From contig JACAXG010000264.1 of the NCBI GenBank assembly GCA_018881555.1, positions 137,775 through 201,774 of the forward strand: a DNA stretch of 64,000 nucleotides, written 5' to 3'. Below are positions 1-12,900 of this stretch, in pieces. Numbering within the stretch: position 1 is the first letter of the stretch; each line of letters opens with the position of its first letter. Origin of the DNA: Amblyornis subalaris (taxonomy: Eukaryota; Chordata; Aves; Passeriformes; Ptilonorhynchidae). The translations under genes and the position numbers were made by a program. The notes beneath the pieces are model-generated. The model worked only from the letters and a program-made list of their open reading frames with translations, searched no databases and had not been told where the DNA came from.

Positions 1-1009
1 ATTATTCAAATCCTGCTATGAATACAGAATTATTCATTTGTTTGTAGCCTTTTCTTTTCTCAGTGCTCCTTGCTTAACACCTCTGTGCTTCACAAATGTA
101 ATTTTGCAAGCCTCAGGTAAGGGGGGAGAAAGGAGAAACAAAGAGTAAGGCAGAAGAAGCCATTCCACTAACATGAGGGGATTTGATTTCAGATGTGTGC
201 CTTGCAAAGTAAATGTACAAATAAATCTAAACATTTATCTGGTTATTTAATGAAAAGATGGGGGACAGCATGCAGCAGGGTTCCATGTGCTGGCAGCAGG
301 AGGGCTGCATGCAGCTGCAGTGCTGCTGCCTGAGCAGGACTGTGCAGCCCTTGCCCTTCCCCTTGAATGGGGCACCTGCTGTGCTGCGAGGTAATGATGG
401 ATGGTTTCCAAGTCCCTTTACCTGCTCTCTTCCACTCATAAACCTGGCNTGTTTTAGCAAATTCCAAATCTTCACAAGGGTGAGAAGGAAGGAGGTGGCA
501 GCCATAATACATTCAGTAATTTATGGCTGCCCTTTCAGTGCATGCTAATAAAGTCAATGGTGTTTGAAGCTGTGTGCTGGAAAAACTTGGATTAGGCTGT
601 TCAAAACAGTCTGTTTAACCTAATCTACTCATTGTCATCAAGATTTAAAATTAACAAATTCTCACAGTTCCCGAAATTGAATTGGAAGTAGTCTGATTTT
701 GTTTTGGCTGAGGTCCAAGGACTGTTTGAAGGGTGGAGCTGCAGAGAGTGATACTGACTGACTCCAGGTGACTGCTGTACCAATTAAGCTCCTGAAGGTA
801 GGTCAGGTCACCAGCAGTAGCTGGCAGTCTCTTAATATGATTATGACTTAGGTCTGGTTTTCAGAGTGTCTTCAGACAAAGCTGATACATGTCGATTCAA
901 GCAAGTTTGCAGTAGGAAGCTGCAGACACTCACAGGTCTTCATATATTCACTTTCTTGTTTTTCATGGATAAGATTTGCCTTCAGAAATTCAAGGTTCCT
1001 GAAACTGAA
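1..1009. other. Non-coding unique DNA, no gene seen
   Basis: Only short open frames (under 100 codons) occur on either strand. They show no recognisable domain and no codon-like composition. A CAG/CTG-rich patch lies at about 265-335, where GCAGCAGG and CTGCAG words recur. From about 860 onward the sequence may already belong to a very decayed 5' part of the CR1 that follows, but I can only match CR1 wording with confidence from about 1010. Intergenic or intronic DNA is the simplest reading. Confidence 0.6.
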
Positions 1010-1585
1010 AGAAAGTCTCAAACAAGAAAGACTTACCTTGGTGGAAGAGGATCAGGACAGGGAACACTTAAACCAACTGGACACAGAGAAGTCTGTGGGA
1101 CCTGACAGGTGAAGCCAGAGCTGACAATGTCATTGTGAGACCACTCTTAATTGTCTTTGGAGGGTCACATCAGCTGGGGGAGGTTACTGAGAATCGGAGA
1201 AAAGCAGATGTCCTACTTTCTTCAAGAAGGACAAGAAGGAAGACGCAGGGAGTTACAGGCCAGTCAGCCTCGCCTTGATCTCTGGGAAGGTGATGCAGCA
1301 AATGCTTCTGGGAACCATTTCTAAATGTGTGGAGGATGAGAAGGTGACTGGGCGTAGTGAGCGTGGATTTACAAAGTGAAGATCACATCTGACCATCCCA
1401 GTAGCCTTCTAGAGTGTGTTGACTGGCTCAGTGCATGAGCAGAGAGCAGTATGTTTTTTATCTTGACTTTAGCAAGGCTTTCAACACTCCTTCAGTGATG
1501 AAGTACAGGCTATAGAAAAGGATGANGGGATGAGACTAGACTGTCTACAGAGGCTAGTTCCAGCCTCAACTATTCCATGGTTCCA
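1010..1585 (+). mobile_element. CR1 LINE fragment: reverse-transcriptase region joined to 3' tail
   Basis: CR1 is the main non-LTR retrotransposon of birds and its ORF2 encodes endonuclease and reverse transcriptase. The stretch follows the CR1 ORF2 order. It has the 'AGGATCAGGACAGGGAACA' block near 1048, the 'GTGGGACCTGACAGG' block near 1093, the 'AGTTACAGGCCAGTCAGCC' block near 1250 (YRPVSL motif of the RT fingers), and the 'GACTTTAGCAAGGCTTTC' block near 1465 (DFSKAF, just upstream of the palm). After about 1530 it jumps straight to a CR1 3' tail ('TTCCAGCCTCAACTATTCC'), so the catalytic palm and the rest of ORF2 are missing. Stop codons and indels break the frame throughout. It is a dead copy, moderately old, and lacks a 5' end and target-site duplications, as usual for CR1. 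The family and strand are clear. The subfamily is not assigned. Confidence 0.88.
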
Positions 1586-4500
1586 AAACAGGAGCAGGCT
1601 TTAGTCTTCTATCTTAATACAAGTGATTATATTTTGTTTTCAGCAAGCACATTCTGAATGCATGCAGGATAATTGTATGAGTTGCCTCAGGTATCACTCA
1701 CATATCATTTTGCTTTGAGAAGAGACTTTTGCCTTTGATGAAAATGATAAAACCTTAAGTGAAAAAGACAATGGATAACACCATTGGTAATTGGCAGAGC
1801 AGTCTTCTCCCACATCCAGACCTAGCAGCTGCCTTTTAGGTCTGTTATCCCCTCTGACAAGCCAGGGTGGTGTTTGCATGAGAGCACCCTCCAGCCAGCT
1901 CCTTAGGAGCCAGTACAGCACAAAGCCGCTTGTAGCTGTGTACTTCTCAATGAACACTGAGGGGCTACACTCAGCCTGGGAGCTGGGTCAACCCTGATGT
2001 CTCTTCATGGGCCATGCAGTACGCCAGGTGAGTTCGGGAGACTGGTTTCCCTGGCTCAGGGGAGGCTGAGGGGCTTCCTGCACCCAGCAGAGGGTAAAAG
2101 ACACTAGTACATCTACCCATGACATGGGCTGTGGCTGCTGGGAAGCTGCTTGCTCGAGACATCTTCCCCTGGGACTGAATTTTACTCACAATCCATAAAG
2201 TGAAGACACAAAAGGTGAGATTAGGAAATTGCTGAAGAGAAATGGAAACCCCAGCTGGAGATGGGAGGCGAATGCCTGACCGGATATTTGCACCCCAGCA
2301 GCAAGCTCTTGGCTTTATTCCCCAGCAGTGATAGATAGAGAGATGTGAGCAGGAGCTTCATAGGATGATGGTTACTATGGCTACCCCCACACCGTCCATC
2401 CAGGCATCCATCTGCTTGGCTCACAGCGCTGGAAAGATAGACTGCTGCTTTTGAAAGCTGATGGTAATTTATCCTTGATGGCTGGACAGCGATGATATCC
2501 TCCTCNGGGATCAATTTTGCCCAGCATTTTTTAGGCTATGAAAACCATTCCAACAGCAAAGTCATATTGACAAAGAGGTTGTTGTTTCCTTTCAATAGTT
2601 GTGTTATTGTTACCAAATAAGGGTTACAGTGATAATGCAGAGGTACCAGTATGTCCCCAGCATACTGAAGTGCCCGCAATCTTCAGTGGGAATTTAACCC
2701 TTCAGATTTACTGTGGAGATTGTGTACTCCAGCCAGCAGGTCGTGGTGGTTTGACACATTCAGAGAGCAGGGAATGGAAGTTGGAAATGAAGAAACTACT
2801 GTCTCTAGTTGTTTGTTCATGAGCCTTTTGGATGGCCACATACAGAAAGTGTGGGATAAACATACAGGTATTGTGTCACAGACCAGGTAAAGTACTTGCT
2901 GCTCAGCATATAGTTGTTTGGGGTGTTTGCTGGCAGCAGGAATGCATGGGAACAAGTGCCACATATTGTGAATGACAGTATCAAGCTCTGATTTTGCAAC
3001 AGATATTTTAGAAAAGCTCTGCTAGGAAAACTTTTTTGAAAAGTTTTTATTTAAATTTAACAAAGAAAAAAAATTTCTTCGTTGGAAAGAGGATCAGATA
3101 GAATTTTCATATTTTTCCACTGCACTGATCCTCTGTGTGGAGACGATCTTTCACTTAGAAACTGGTCTAGGATGAGAAAAAGCCTATCAAATGTCAATTC
3201 GCTTGCTTTTGGGCAGTTTCCTAGTCCTCATCATTCAGTACTACTGATTGTCCCATTAACTGTTTTATATGGGTATTTCTCTTTGCAAAAGTCCTGCAAA
3301 AGCAGAATTCCTGATAGACATGCAGTTGTGAACTACAGGGGACTACGTTGTGCTGTGCGGGTAAATACGAGAAGCACAAACACGTGTGCAGTGCAGGCTT
3401 ACTGCGTGCATATCACATACGCCCTTTTGAGTCTGCTTTCAATGCAGACTATGGTTTTGTTTACCTCTTGGAGCACCACTGGTGTTAAACACAGCAGTGA
3501 CTTCCTCCTCCCGTGTCGCTGTGCATTGGGATGACTGGGGGCTCCAGGAAGCTGAAATTATGTTCTCTTTTTCCTTGGGTAGCTGTGCCACACAGAAGAA
3601 GAAATCATTTCACAAGTCAGTAATTTTTCTTATCATCCTCCTTCCTGCCAGCTTTATCTAAACTGTCTGTCTTCCAGGAAACTGGAGTCTGTTACATCAG
3701 CAAGACAGGCTCTCCAGCCCTGACTGATAAAAGTGTTGACTGTGGACCTTACAAATTATTTTAGCTAGAAAGACTTTATTGCCAAGTAAGTAGGATATGA
3801 CAGGAATGTGACAGCAAACAATGATCCACATCCCAGGCATAGATGTGTGCGTGCATGTGTATATTTAAATATACATGTCTGTATCTGTTCATCATCATAA
3901 ACGCATTAAAAAAAACCAGTTTTCATGCCTGATCTTTGGTGTAGCAGATGCTGGGCTGCAGGAGGTATTGGCTTTCTAGGAGAGGGTGGATTTGTGTTCC
4001 TAATCTTGCAGTCTTAGTCTGATTGTTTAGGGATGCTGAAGGGCAAGATGAACAGTGCACCCTTCCAACATCCCATTCTCCATATTCCAACTTGCCGTCG
4101 ACTAGTTCAGTATATATAAAGGGGTTAGAATACATTAACATTATTTTCAGATGTCAATTTTTGGAAAATTGTTGGTTTCAGTTTCTTGGCCAGATGGCTG
4201 AGGAAAGAAGAGTCTGTGCTTTGTGCTAAATGTTTGAGGGAGAATCTGAGGAAGCAGAGTCCAATTAACATAAAAAGCCATTGTGGTCTTCCAAAATCTG
4301 GGAATGAAAAGTCAGGGAAACAGAATGAGCAATCACCTGCCTAAAATAAAATTCACTGCAGCTGTAAATCAGACCAACTCAGTGACCAGTACCTATCTGA
4401 GTGCACAAGACTCAGAAGTGATTGGCCATCATGGATGACAGAAATGAAGCGCCATTCTGGCTCTGATGGTAGGCATCTCGACTCCATCATCTNTAGGGCA

Positions 4501-6304
4501 AAGGTTATAGCATGCATTTAGGAAACCCATCTACCACATGTATCCAACTTCTGCCTTGAAAAGTGTTAGAAAAAATCAGCAGGAAACGGCATCCTGACTG
4601 CAGAACCACATCCACTTGAATCCCAATCTAATCTACTCAGGATATAAATACATGCTTTTAATCTGAAAATGTGGTGCCCTTGACCAAAACTTGTTCCAAT
4701 TCTTGTGACCTCCCACAAAAAATTATTTGTAATAACCANGAATTGATTTACTGGAGGCACGGTGGAGGGCTGCAACCTCTATTCCCCGTACACTGGGTCC
4801 AACCTGGGCTCATGTGGGCAGGCATGGGCTGTGTAAAGGGCTGCTTGAGGAGGACTATGCACTTTGGCCTTTCTGCTTCTCAAGGCTNCCTAAGAAGGAC
4901 CTTCATCTCTACTCTGCCTCCTGGAAGTGGATTTGTGGTGACTGAGCTTTTGGAGAGATCCAGCCGGTAGAGATGCACTGGGCAGGGGTTTCTTCCAAGG
5001 GGACTGTGATGTTGCCTCTGTGTGCTAAGTGAGGTTGTCTCTCTATAGCTGTGAGAACAGCATACCAAGCTGTGTTTGGACTCACATCCAGCTCTGCAAT
5101 AATGTTTGGCTTTTTAGAGGTGCACAAAATTTGTTTGCTGTGTCCCTCAAGACTCCTCTTACTGGTTTAGCTCAGAGGATATAAAATCTATTTCAGACCC
5201 TCTTTCAACAGTATCAGTGCCCCTTTGTCTCTTTCCTCCTCCCAAAACATGGTGGCTCTTGCCAGCCTTCCTCTGAACGCTCACACTTATGTACACACCA
5301 ATGCCCAAAGCTTCACCACAAAGATTTCAATGGAGACACTGTTCTAGGGATATCCAATGCGGAATAGACTTCTGTTGACCTTTATCATATCTCACAAGCT
5401 TTCCCAGATTTTCTGTAACTATGAAGGGAATGTGCTACACACAGAGCAATTTGAAACAATACAGTTGTCTCGTTTTTAAATGCGGGAAGTGAAAATGCAA
5501 TATTAACTCCCCTCCAGTTGCCAGTGAAGGTAGGGATCATGTAATGGCATTAGCTGGAATTTAACCACAGTTAATGAAAACATGTCTGTGCACCAGAAAA
5601 AAATGCCATTAGATTTCCAATGACACGAGTAAATAATGTTGGGAATGTTGGACCAGCTGAAATGCAAATGCTTTGGAGCAGTCATTGCATAGATACGGAG
5701 GGAAATAAGAGAGAGTTAACCAGGAGAGGGGAATGGGCACTCCTCTGCGTAGGAGTGTGTTGCCCAGTGCATTAGAGAAGAACCACACAGGCATTTAATT
5801 CCTCATTTGGATCGTGGCTGGAACAAACTCTAGTGAGAAAAAGTCCCTGGCCTCAGGGACATTTAGAAAAGCCAGAGAAGCACAGTTGCTGAAAGGGATT
5901 ACCACTGCTTTGCTTTTAATTTGGGCCCTCAGGACACCAGTTAAATAACTTGCCCAAGGTAATAAATAAGCCTGGAGGAAAGCCCAACAACTGAAATCCC
6001 TATCCCAGCACAGTGCAGTATCTGTTCCAGTTCTGCTGGGATGTGTGGGTCTGCAACACTCGGTGCCCCAGCTCAGCTGCTCCCTGCGCTCTGCCCCAGG
6101 AGGTCTGCCCCAGGCAGTTCTGGTGATGTAGAGAGTGGGTAAAGGAGTGAACCAGGTTTAGCACTCATTCAACACCGAAGTTACTCTTAAGATTAGCAGA
6201 GTCTATAAATGTGAGTTGTTGAGGCAATGCGCAGAAAATGTAGCTGTAATGTTCAACATAAAAAGAGTAAATATCCCCCATGGCATTGCCCTATGGCCAG
6301 AGAC
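1586..6304. other. Non-coding unique DNA, no gene seen
   Basis: No exon, RNA gene or recognisable interspersed repeat could be supported. The longest frame is 150 codons at 3082-3534 on the plus strand. It has no recognisable domain, no nearby splice pattern that I trust and ordinary AT-rich composition, so I treat it as chance. Local structure includes an AT-rich stretch at 3030-3080 and a perfect 18-bp palindrome at 3858-3875. Single Ns lie at about 2506, 4492, 4739 and 4888. Confidence 0.6.
3858..3875. repeat. Perfect 18-bp AT palindrome in alternating purine-pyrimidine tract
   Basis: TGTATATTTAAATATACA reads the same on both strands. It sits inside an alternating GT/AT stretch at 3843-3886, which could extrude a small cruciform or adopt unusual helix geometry. 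No function is implied. Confidence 0.8.
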
Positions 6305-6700
6305 AGCACAAGTCCTATGAAGAGCAGCTGAGGGACAAAAGGAGGCTCAGGGGGAGCCTTATCACCCTCTCAACTACCTGAAAAGAGGTTGTAGCCAGGT
6401 AAGGATCAGTCTCTTCTCCAAGGTAACCAGCAATATGAGGAGGAAATGGCCTCATGCTGTGCCAGGGGAGGTTTAGATTGGATATTAAGAAAAGTTTCTT
6501 TACCAAAATGGTTGTCAAGCACTGGAGCAGGCTGCGTAAGGAAGTGGTGGTGTCACCTTCTCTCGAGGTATTTAAAAACATGTCGATGTGGCACTTGGGA
6601 ACATGGTTTAGTGGTGGACTTGGCAGTGCTGGGTTAACAGTTGGACTTAATGATCTTAGAAGTCTTTTCCAACCTAAATGATTTTATGATTTTATGATTC
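6305..6700 (+). mobile_element. CR1 LINE, 5'-truncated 3' end
   Basis: This is a plus-strand CR1 tail of about 400 bp. It runs through the CR1 3' blocks in order: 'AAGTCCTATGAAGAGCAGCT' at about 6311, 'CAACTACCTGAAAAGAGGTT' near 6371, 'GGTTTAGATTGGATATTAAG' near 6469, 'AAGCACTGGAGCAGGCTGC' near 6517 and 'CTTTTCCAACCTAAATG' near 6664. It ends in the short 8-bp tail repeat (ATGATTTT twice, then ATGATTC) that marks the CR1 terminus. A block of roughly 20-40 bp usual in CR1 is missing after 'CAGCTGAGGGA'. Its relatively well kept wording suggests it is younger than the copy at 33950. 5' truncation is normal for this family. It has no intact ORF and no expected function. Confidence 0.93.
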
Positions 6701-9700
6701 CATCTTCTATTTCTACAGCCATCAACCAGATAAATTACTCCATAGTTTTTCTTTGCTTGGATCAGGCTCTTAGCTCGGATAAGTCGGTGTAATGTATACA
6801 AGTCCAAAACACTTCTTCAGAGCCGTAGGTGGCAGGAAAAGTGAAAAAGAGAAACGGCTGCAGTTCCTTCAGAGAAGGAACAATTCAATTGTATCTTTAG
6901 ACACATTATTTATTGGAGTTTCATTCTTCTTACTGTGGGACCCCCAATTCATCGCCCTTCAGGTCTAGCTATGTCAGCTGCAGGTTTGGGTCACTCCTTT
7001 TCTCTGGTTTCTCTGGTTTTCTCTTGTGAATGAATGNTGGAAACTTCAGAAACTCAGATCGGGTGCGTGAGTCTTATGTAAATATCAGACTTAACTTTAC
7101 ATCTCAAAAATAAATCTGTAAATGCCTGTAATCTTTTTTCTGCTTAATTTGTAATTTTTGGAGAAGACAAGGAAGAAAATTAATATCCCTTCTAAGTATT
7201 CCTTTGCTTTTTTCTTAATTTATCCTCTGAAATAAAAAATCAATAAGGAAAACATAAGGCAAAGCCTTGGGGGAAAAAAAAATTACTTGCATAATTTCTT
7301 AGGATGCTGGAAAGCCCTGTGTGCCCAAAAGCTGCTGTCTGTAGGAGGAGTAGAATATAGCATGTTTTATCAAGCACACATTCTTCTTGGTTTGAATTCA
7401 TCACTTAACTCCCTGATATTCCCCTTCTGGCTTGAGATTTACGGCCTTATACATTACTCTGAAATTGGATATAGTGCTTCTTTTCCTCTTGTGCAAGTTT
7501 TAGTCTCTTTTTTTTTTTTTCGATAAACGTAATCTTCCAATTTATAAAAATCAGCTTCAAAATTGACTTTGGGCCCTGTTTTAGGTATTTCAAGGTCAGA
7601 TGCTTAATCTCTTTGGAAGAAGAGGGGATTACACATAAACGGAGACATCTGTTTGTGTGTGAGCAGCCACACCTGGTGTCTTCAGGCTGCCTCATGTCTG
7701 GGCCTCCAAGGGGTTCTCAGATCATCTCCTCCATGGCCTCTCTCATGTTCCAGGCCTTATTTTTTTCTATTTATTTTTTAAAGGCACTCTCAGAGCATAT
7801 CTGCCACGTCAGGCCTCACACAGAAGACAGCTAAGAATGAGACTGTGTCTTCACAATTTGCCTATTATATCTGCTAAAGCAGTGTACTGGGGCATGTGAA
7901 GCCAAGGTATTCTGTCCTGTTTGAAGCACAGATCATCATCTGGTTGGCAGTCTGTCCTACAGAAAGCTTTGGTGTAATTTTGAGGTGTGTTATCCTGAAC
8001 ATCACAGATCAGATCTCTTTTACTTTGAATTATTCACTGCGTTGTGGTCTTCACAGTGCCTTTCTCCTTCAAGGCCCAGATGAGTCCCCCTGCACCACTG
8101 TGGCGAGGGATGCTGCCTGGGGCTTTCACGGCACAGTACAATGAAACTTAATCACAGGTTTCCAGATGTGCCACCTCTCCCTGTAGACTCTGGCAGTCTG
8201 CTGGCTTGGCTGTCTTCTGCAGATCTCACTTATAAGTACTTCAGTCTTGCTGCATGTTGTTGAGCAATACCTCACATCTTAGGGCTTTGAGGATGCCTGT
8301 CTGTGGGGTGGTGGGAAATTAGGAAGTGCAGTACTGTAAGTGGCAACACTTAAAAATCCCCCATGAGACCTGTCTCTGGCATTTTCTCACCTTTGAAAAA
8401 TGTCCCCATTGATGTGTACAGTATTAGCTCCTTATTTTCCAGCATCCTACTGGAAGTGACATCTTGTCTCCACCACCCCACACTGTACCTGACTGTCTGT
8501 ACAACTTGTAATGTGAGGAAACTCTGAATNGGCCTCCTCAAGTGATGATCTTACGCCCTGGAGTACAATGAACATGGAGGACTGTTTGCTTGAATAGCTG
8601 CTAAAGTTATTAATAGTCTTAAAAAACATCCTGGAAATTCTTTTCGGTCCATTCTTAGTACTCGTTGACCTCAAACTGGCAACCACATGAAAAAATGTTG
8701 GGCGGGGAAGCACAGATTAATACAAGAAAATAGAAACCACATGGTGGAGGGAGGGAAGATCAACAAGGCAGTCTTACTGAAACAGAGGATTCCTTCTAAA
8801 TTCTTTTCCTGCCTCTTCTCCTCCTCAGCAATTTTTATCAGGCATTATTCTTTTCTAACTGTTATTCTTTCTTATTCCTGTAAAAGGGTGAGTCTCTCCT
8901 GTTGGCTTGTCTTTCTCCAAGCAATAACCCAGCAGAAATGGAATTTTTGACTATTATTAATTATTGCCACAGTTAATTGGAAGGAAGGCTTGTCTGATCC
9001 TTTGTGCTGTTCTTATGTGTCTCATCCCTTCCAGTTTGCATTGTCAGCAGGTTTCAGGGGGATTTGGGGCATGTTGGTATCTTGAAGAACTGGGCCTGAG
9101 TAGAGAAAGTTACATTGCATCTAATCCTGTCAAAAGACTTTGAAGTGGCATTTTGTGTTATGAAAGCTGCACATTTGTACTATAATTGAATAGTAATAAT
9201 GATAGCTTAACTAATAAAGATGGGATTTCAAAACACATTTTCTTTCAAAGCTCAGCCTATAATTCTTAAATGGCTCCCTGCCAAGCTTTGAAAGCCAAAG
9301 ATTATTATTTGTCAGCTACTAGAAGTTGTGTGTTAAAACTCTAATCTCCTATGTTTTGTGTCGTGTGTACAAAAAAAAAAGAGCTAACAGGGCTACAGAA
9401 ATATTGCTGTGGAAGCATCACATGTATTATATAACTTCTAGGAATTTGTTGGCCCTGGCCATAAAGAGGATGAAAATGGTTATTTTTACATGCATTTAGA
9501 ATATCCTTTTCTATCTGGTCGGTAGAGAGTCAGGTGTTGCCTTTACCTAGTGCAGAGATGGACACTTGAGCTCCTACCACCACATTATATGGCATTAAGG
9601 AATAGCGCACAGTGGGTAATGATAGAACTCCCCTATCCCCTGTGCAATCCTCACTTCCTTTTAATACTGGTGTTTCTTAGTACTGAATGGATCAAGNGAA

Positions 9701-9934
9701 TATTAGTAATTTTCTCATGCTGCTTTGTAGGTGCATCTTTAAACAAATGATGTGGTTCTGATATTACCTCAGCTTCTCACAACAGTTTTCTTGGTTGTTT
9801 TTAGATTTATGAGGCTGCTGATACACCAGGCTGGTAATAGGCATTTTGATATTGTGCTTTGTGCTTCTCATATTTCAATAACTAGACATTTGATAGTGTT
9901 GCTTAACAGAGGTATGACTCTTACAGTCGGACAA
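6701..9934. other. Non-coding unique DNA, no gene seen
   Basis: No exon or RNA gene could be supported. The segment contains a T-run at about 7507-7521 and a short TCTCTGGTTT tandem near 7000-7020. The stretch 9180-9315 is AT-rich with TTTCAAAG/CTTTGAAAG words and is listed among the findings as a possible conserved non-coding element. Open frames here stay under 90 codons and look random. Confidence 0.6.
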
Positions 9935-9975
9935 TCCTTTATCATCTTCATTTTGTCCTTTATCATCTTCATTTT
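9935..9975. repeat. 21-bp tandem duplication (two copies)
   Basis: The unit TCCTTTATCATCTTCATTTT plus one base occurs twice back to back (9935-9955 and 9956-9975) and differs only at the last base. The unit is a multiple of three, so a small overlapping open frame keeps its phase, but nothing else suggests coding. It is probably replication slippage. Confidence 0.9.
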
Positions 9976-12900
9976 ATTCCTCCAGAGAAGCACAACAAAC
10001 ACACCCTGCTGCCTTTTCTGCCCTGTCTTCAGCACTTGGTAGTAACACGTGTCACCTCTATGCCTGCTTTTGTTACGTTCTGTAGCAGAGTGCAGTCAAC
10101 GTACTTCTATACATCCTTGACTTACAGGGAAGTTTTATCATAAGGATGTCATTTGTTTTGTCATGTGACCAAAAGAGGAACCTTCTGGGGTGTTAACTGA
10201 TCAGTATTGGCAGACTGGTCTTTCTGGAAAAATATTGCTCTGAGGTCACCGACTTAAAAACAAGGCAATTAAATTGAACAGGTGAGGGAAAAGGTACCCT
10301 TTCAGATTAATTTCATGATTTTTTTCTGTAATACGGCTTACTGTTTGCACTATCTGAAAGTTAAACCTCTTTTTATTGTCCTGTGATTTCACATTTTATC
10401 AGAAAGTATGGTCTCTCTAAGACAGTTTTTATGTTGTTCATGGTTTTCTAATAAAACAAACAGAATTCAGACCTTAGGTGATCCCAAAAGCATAAAGTTT
10501 GAACCACAGGTTGAATATGAAGATGTTAGTGAGGTCTTGCTTATCTAGCTCCTTTCTCTGGATTTAGAGCAAAGGAATTTGTACCCCATTAGCTCTGTGG
10601 ACTGTTTAGCTCCCAGCTGAAAGCCAGACATAAAGGAAANAAGTACTATACAGATATTGGGACATACACAGCCAGCACTTGCTTGACTTCTGACCTGTGC
10701 ANGTTACTGGAGCAAGCACCAGCAGCAAGGGCACAGGATGTGAACCTAACCAAGGCAGAGGCAGAAGAACATACAGGTCCTTTTCTGAGATTGGCTTTAT
10801 TTTCACAGAAACTCCCATTACTGGCCTGGACCCCCTGAGCTTGTGCTGGCAACTCCAGCCAGACAATTAGAGGATGTATTTTTCTCTTTTTTTTTTCCCA
10901 ACCATGCTGGGTAAACCAAACAGCTCTACTCAGGATCAGTTTTCTCTCCTAAAAAGAATTATTTCCTGTTTTCTCCTGTACGGTCAGTGCCACCAACATA
11001 ATCCAACTTACGCCAACATACTGGGCAGAGGTCTTAAGAAATCACCCCAAAAGATTTCATTGGAGAAAAGTGGAGATGGAAGGGCAACGTCTGACTTTAC
11101 ATTGGCCTGACATTACCATACAAATGGACTTTGCATTGCTGTAGAAGGTGCAACTTCTTTGGATCTGACCTTCCCCTGAATGATGGTGACAGGTGTTGCA
11201 TTTGGGGTCACCAGACACTCTAATGTAGGAACAGTTGAAGGCAGTGAGTCTCCAGCCCTTAGCTTTGGTTTGCTTTGGATCTAGACATTCCTATTTCTGA
11301 GTGGCACTTAGATGTTTCCTTTAGGTTAGGCTCTCCTGAAGAACACTGAAGGACAATAAATGATTGCAGTTGTACACGGCAGAAATTTTACAAGCACATA
11401 TGTTGTCTAGGCATAGCTGTGAGATGGTCTGGGTTCCCTGGTTAGGAATTTCAAATCTGGCATTCACAAAGGTCATGGATCTGTAGTTAATTGAGATCTA
11501 GATGTCTCAGTGCCATCACCAGGTTGGAAACAAAATATTGAAGAGAGATATGCTAAAGGGCCTAGCCACATAAATTTCTATTTTGCAAAAATTTGGAAGG
11601 ATGCATTTGATCCCATCAATTTAAGGAAATGTTTACAAAATGTCTGAATGTCTAAACAATTATCAGTTGCTTCATTTATTTAGACTGCTTGCTTCTACTT
11701 CTACAAATAAACTGCTGCTCTCACTCCATTACTCTTCTTGCTACACATGTAAAACTTTCATGCAGCTGGCAACTCATTTTTGTTGAATATTGGCTCCCGA
11801 GAGACAGATCTGGAACGTATTTGCAGGGAGAAATGTTCTGGTTTCACTGGAACTACAGAGATCAGAAACTTCTTGAAGGAGACCCCTTTGCATGTAAATG
11901 CAGTTTGAACAAGGCCACATAAGGGTAAATGAGTAGAGAAAGGGTTGTCTTAGCAGGGACACATATTTTACCTTCTAGCAGTTTTGAAAATGGAAAATAT
12001 TTTAAACAGATGGACCACCCCTTTCATCTGCTTTTGTTACAACAGTAAAACACTCATGTATTTTAAGCAAACCTGAAGACTGGGAACCAATAGGACTCCT
12101 AAGAATGGCACTGATCACAAGTGTGACTGGTACCACACTTTTAAGCCCACTGTTCTTCAGGCAGGGAGCTTCTACCTCAGGCAGGAGTTCTATATGTGAC
12201 AGGTGTGTAAGATTTGACTCTGCTGTTGTACGTTCTGCATAGGAAACCAGTATGTACTTACCCAGCTGCACAGCTTTAGAAAATGTTTTAATTAATTGTG
12301 CTGATGACCGGGGCAGCATGGGCGCAATGTGCATGGATTTTGTTATCTACAACGTTCTGCTAACTCATGACAGAGTTGAAAAAGCAAGTGTTTTTTTTAA
12401 GTCCACTCTGAAAATTCAGCCTCTGGTTTTGCTTTTTTTCCTCACTTGTTCTTACCAATAATGATTTTGGAAGCCAAATTGTGTTCACATCTACAACCCT
12501 TGGACTGTGTTGCCATTGAGGACACTGAANGTGAGATGGGCTGTTGAATAAGAGAATTCTCTAAAAGTATGTGTCCGTCTAAGCAATGTGAGTGGTGTCT
12601 AAAATTAGAAGAAATATTTGAGATATCAAACCCAATTCAATCACGACAGCAATCTATCAGATGACCTTGACTTTTGAGTGGAAGCCTGACTTAACTGTGT
12701 GGGTCTTTGTGGCCTTGTATGGAAGCTGGAGTGCCAAAAATTTTGTTCAGGTTTATGGCTGTAAAGTATATTTGAAATTATATTTTCTTGCTTCTCTTGT
12801 TAATTTCAAATATTCTTCAAGTGCACAGTTTAAATTGCTGATTTCTGGCTTGTTTTGATTGAATTGGTTTAGGAGGCCGTGCACTGGAAATGCCAAAGGA

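Noticed and set aside
3082..3534. 150-codon open frame, plus strand
   Set aside because: No recognisable domain, no supporting splice or promoter context, ordinary non-coding composition. Expected by chance in 64 kb.
5163..5180. tRNA-like A-box wording (TTTAGCTCAGAGG)
   Set aside because: No B-box (GGTTCRANNCC) at the right distance and no cloverleaf could be formed.
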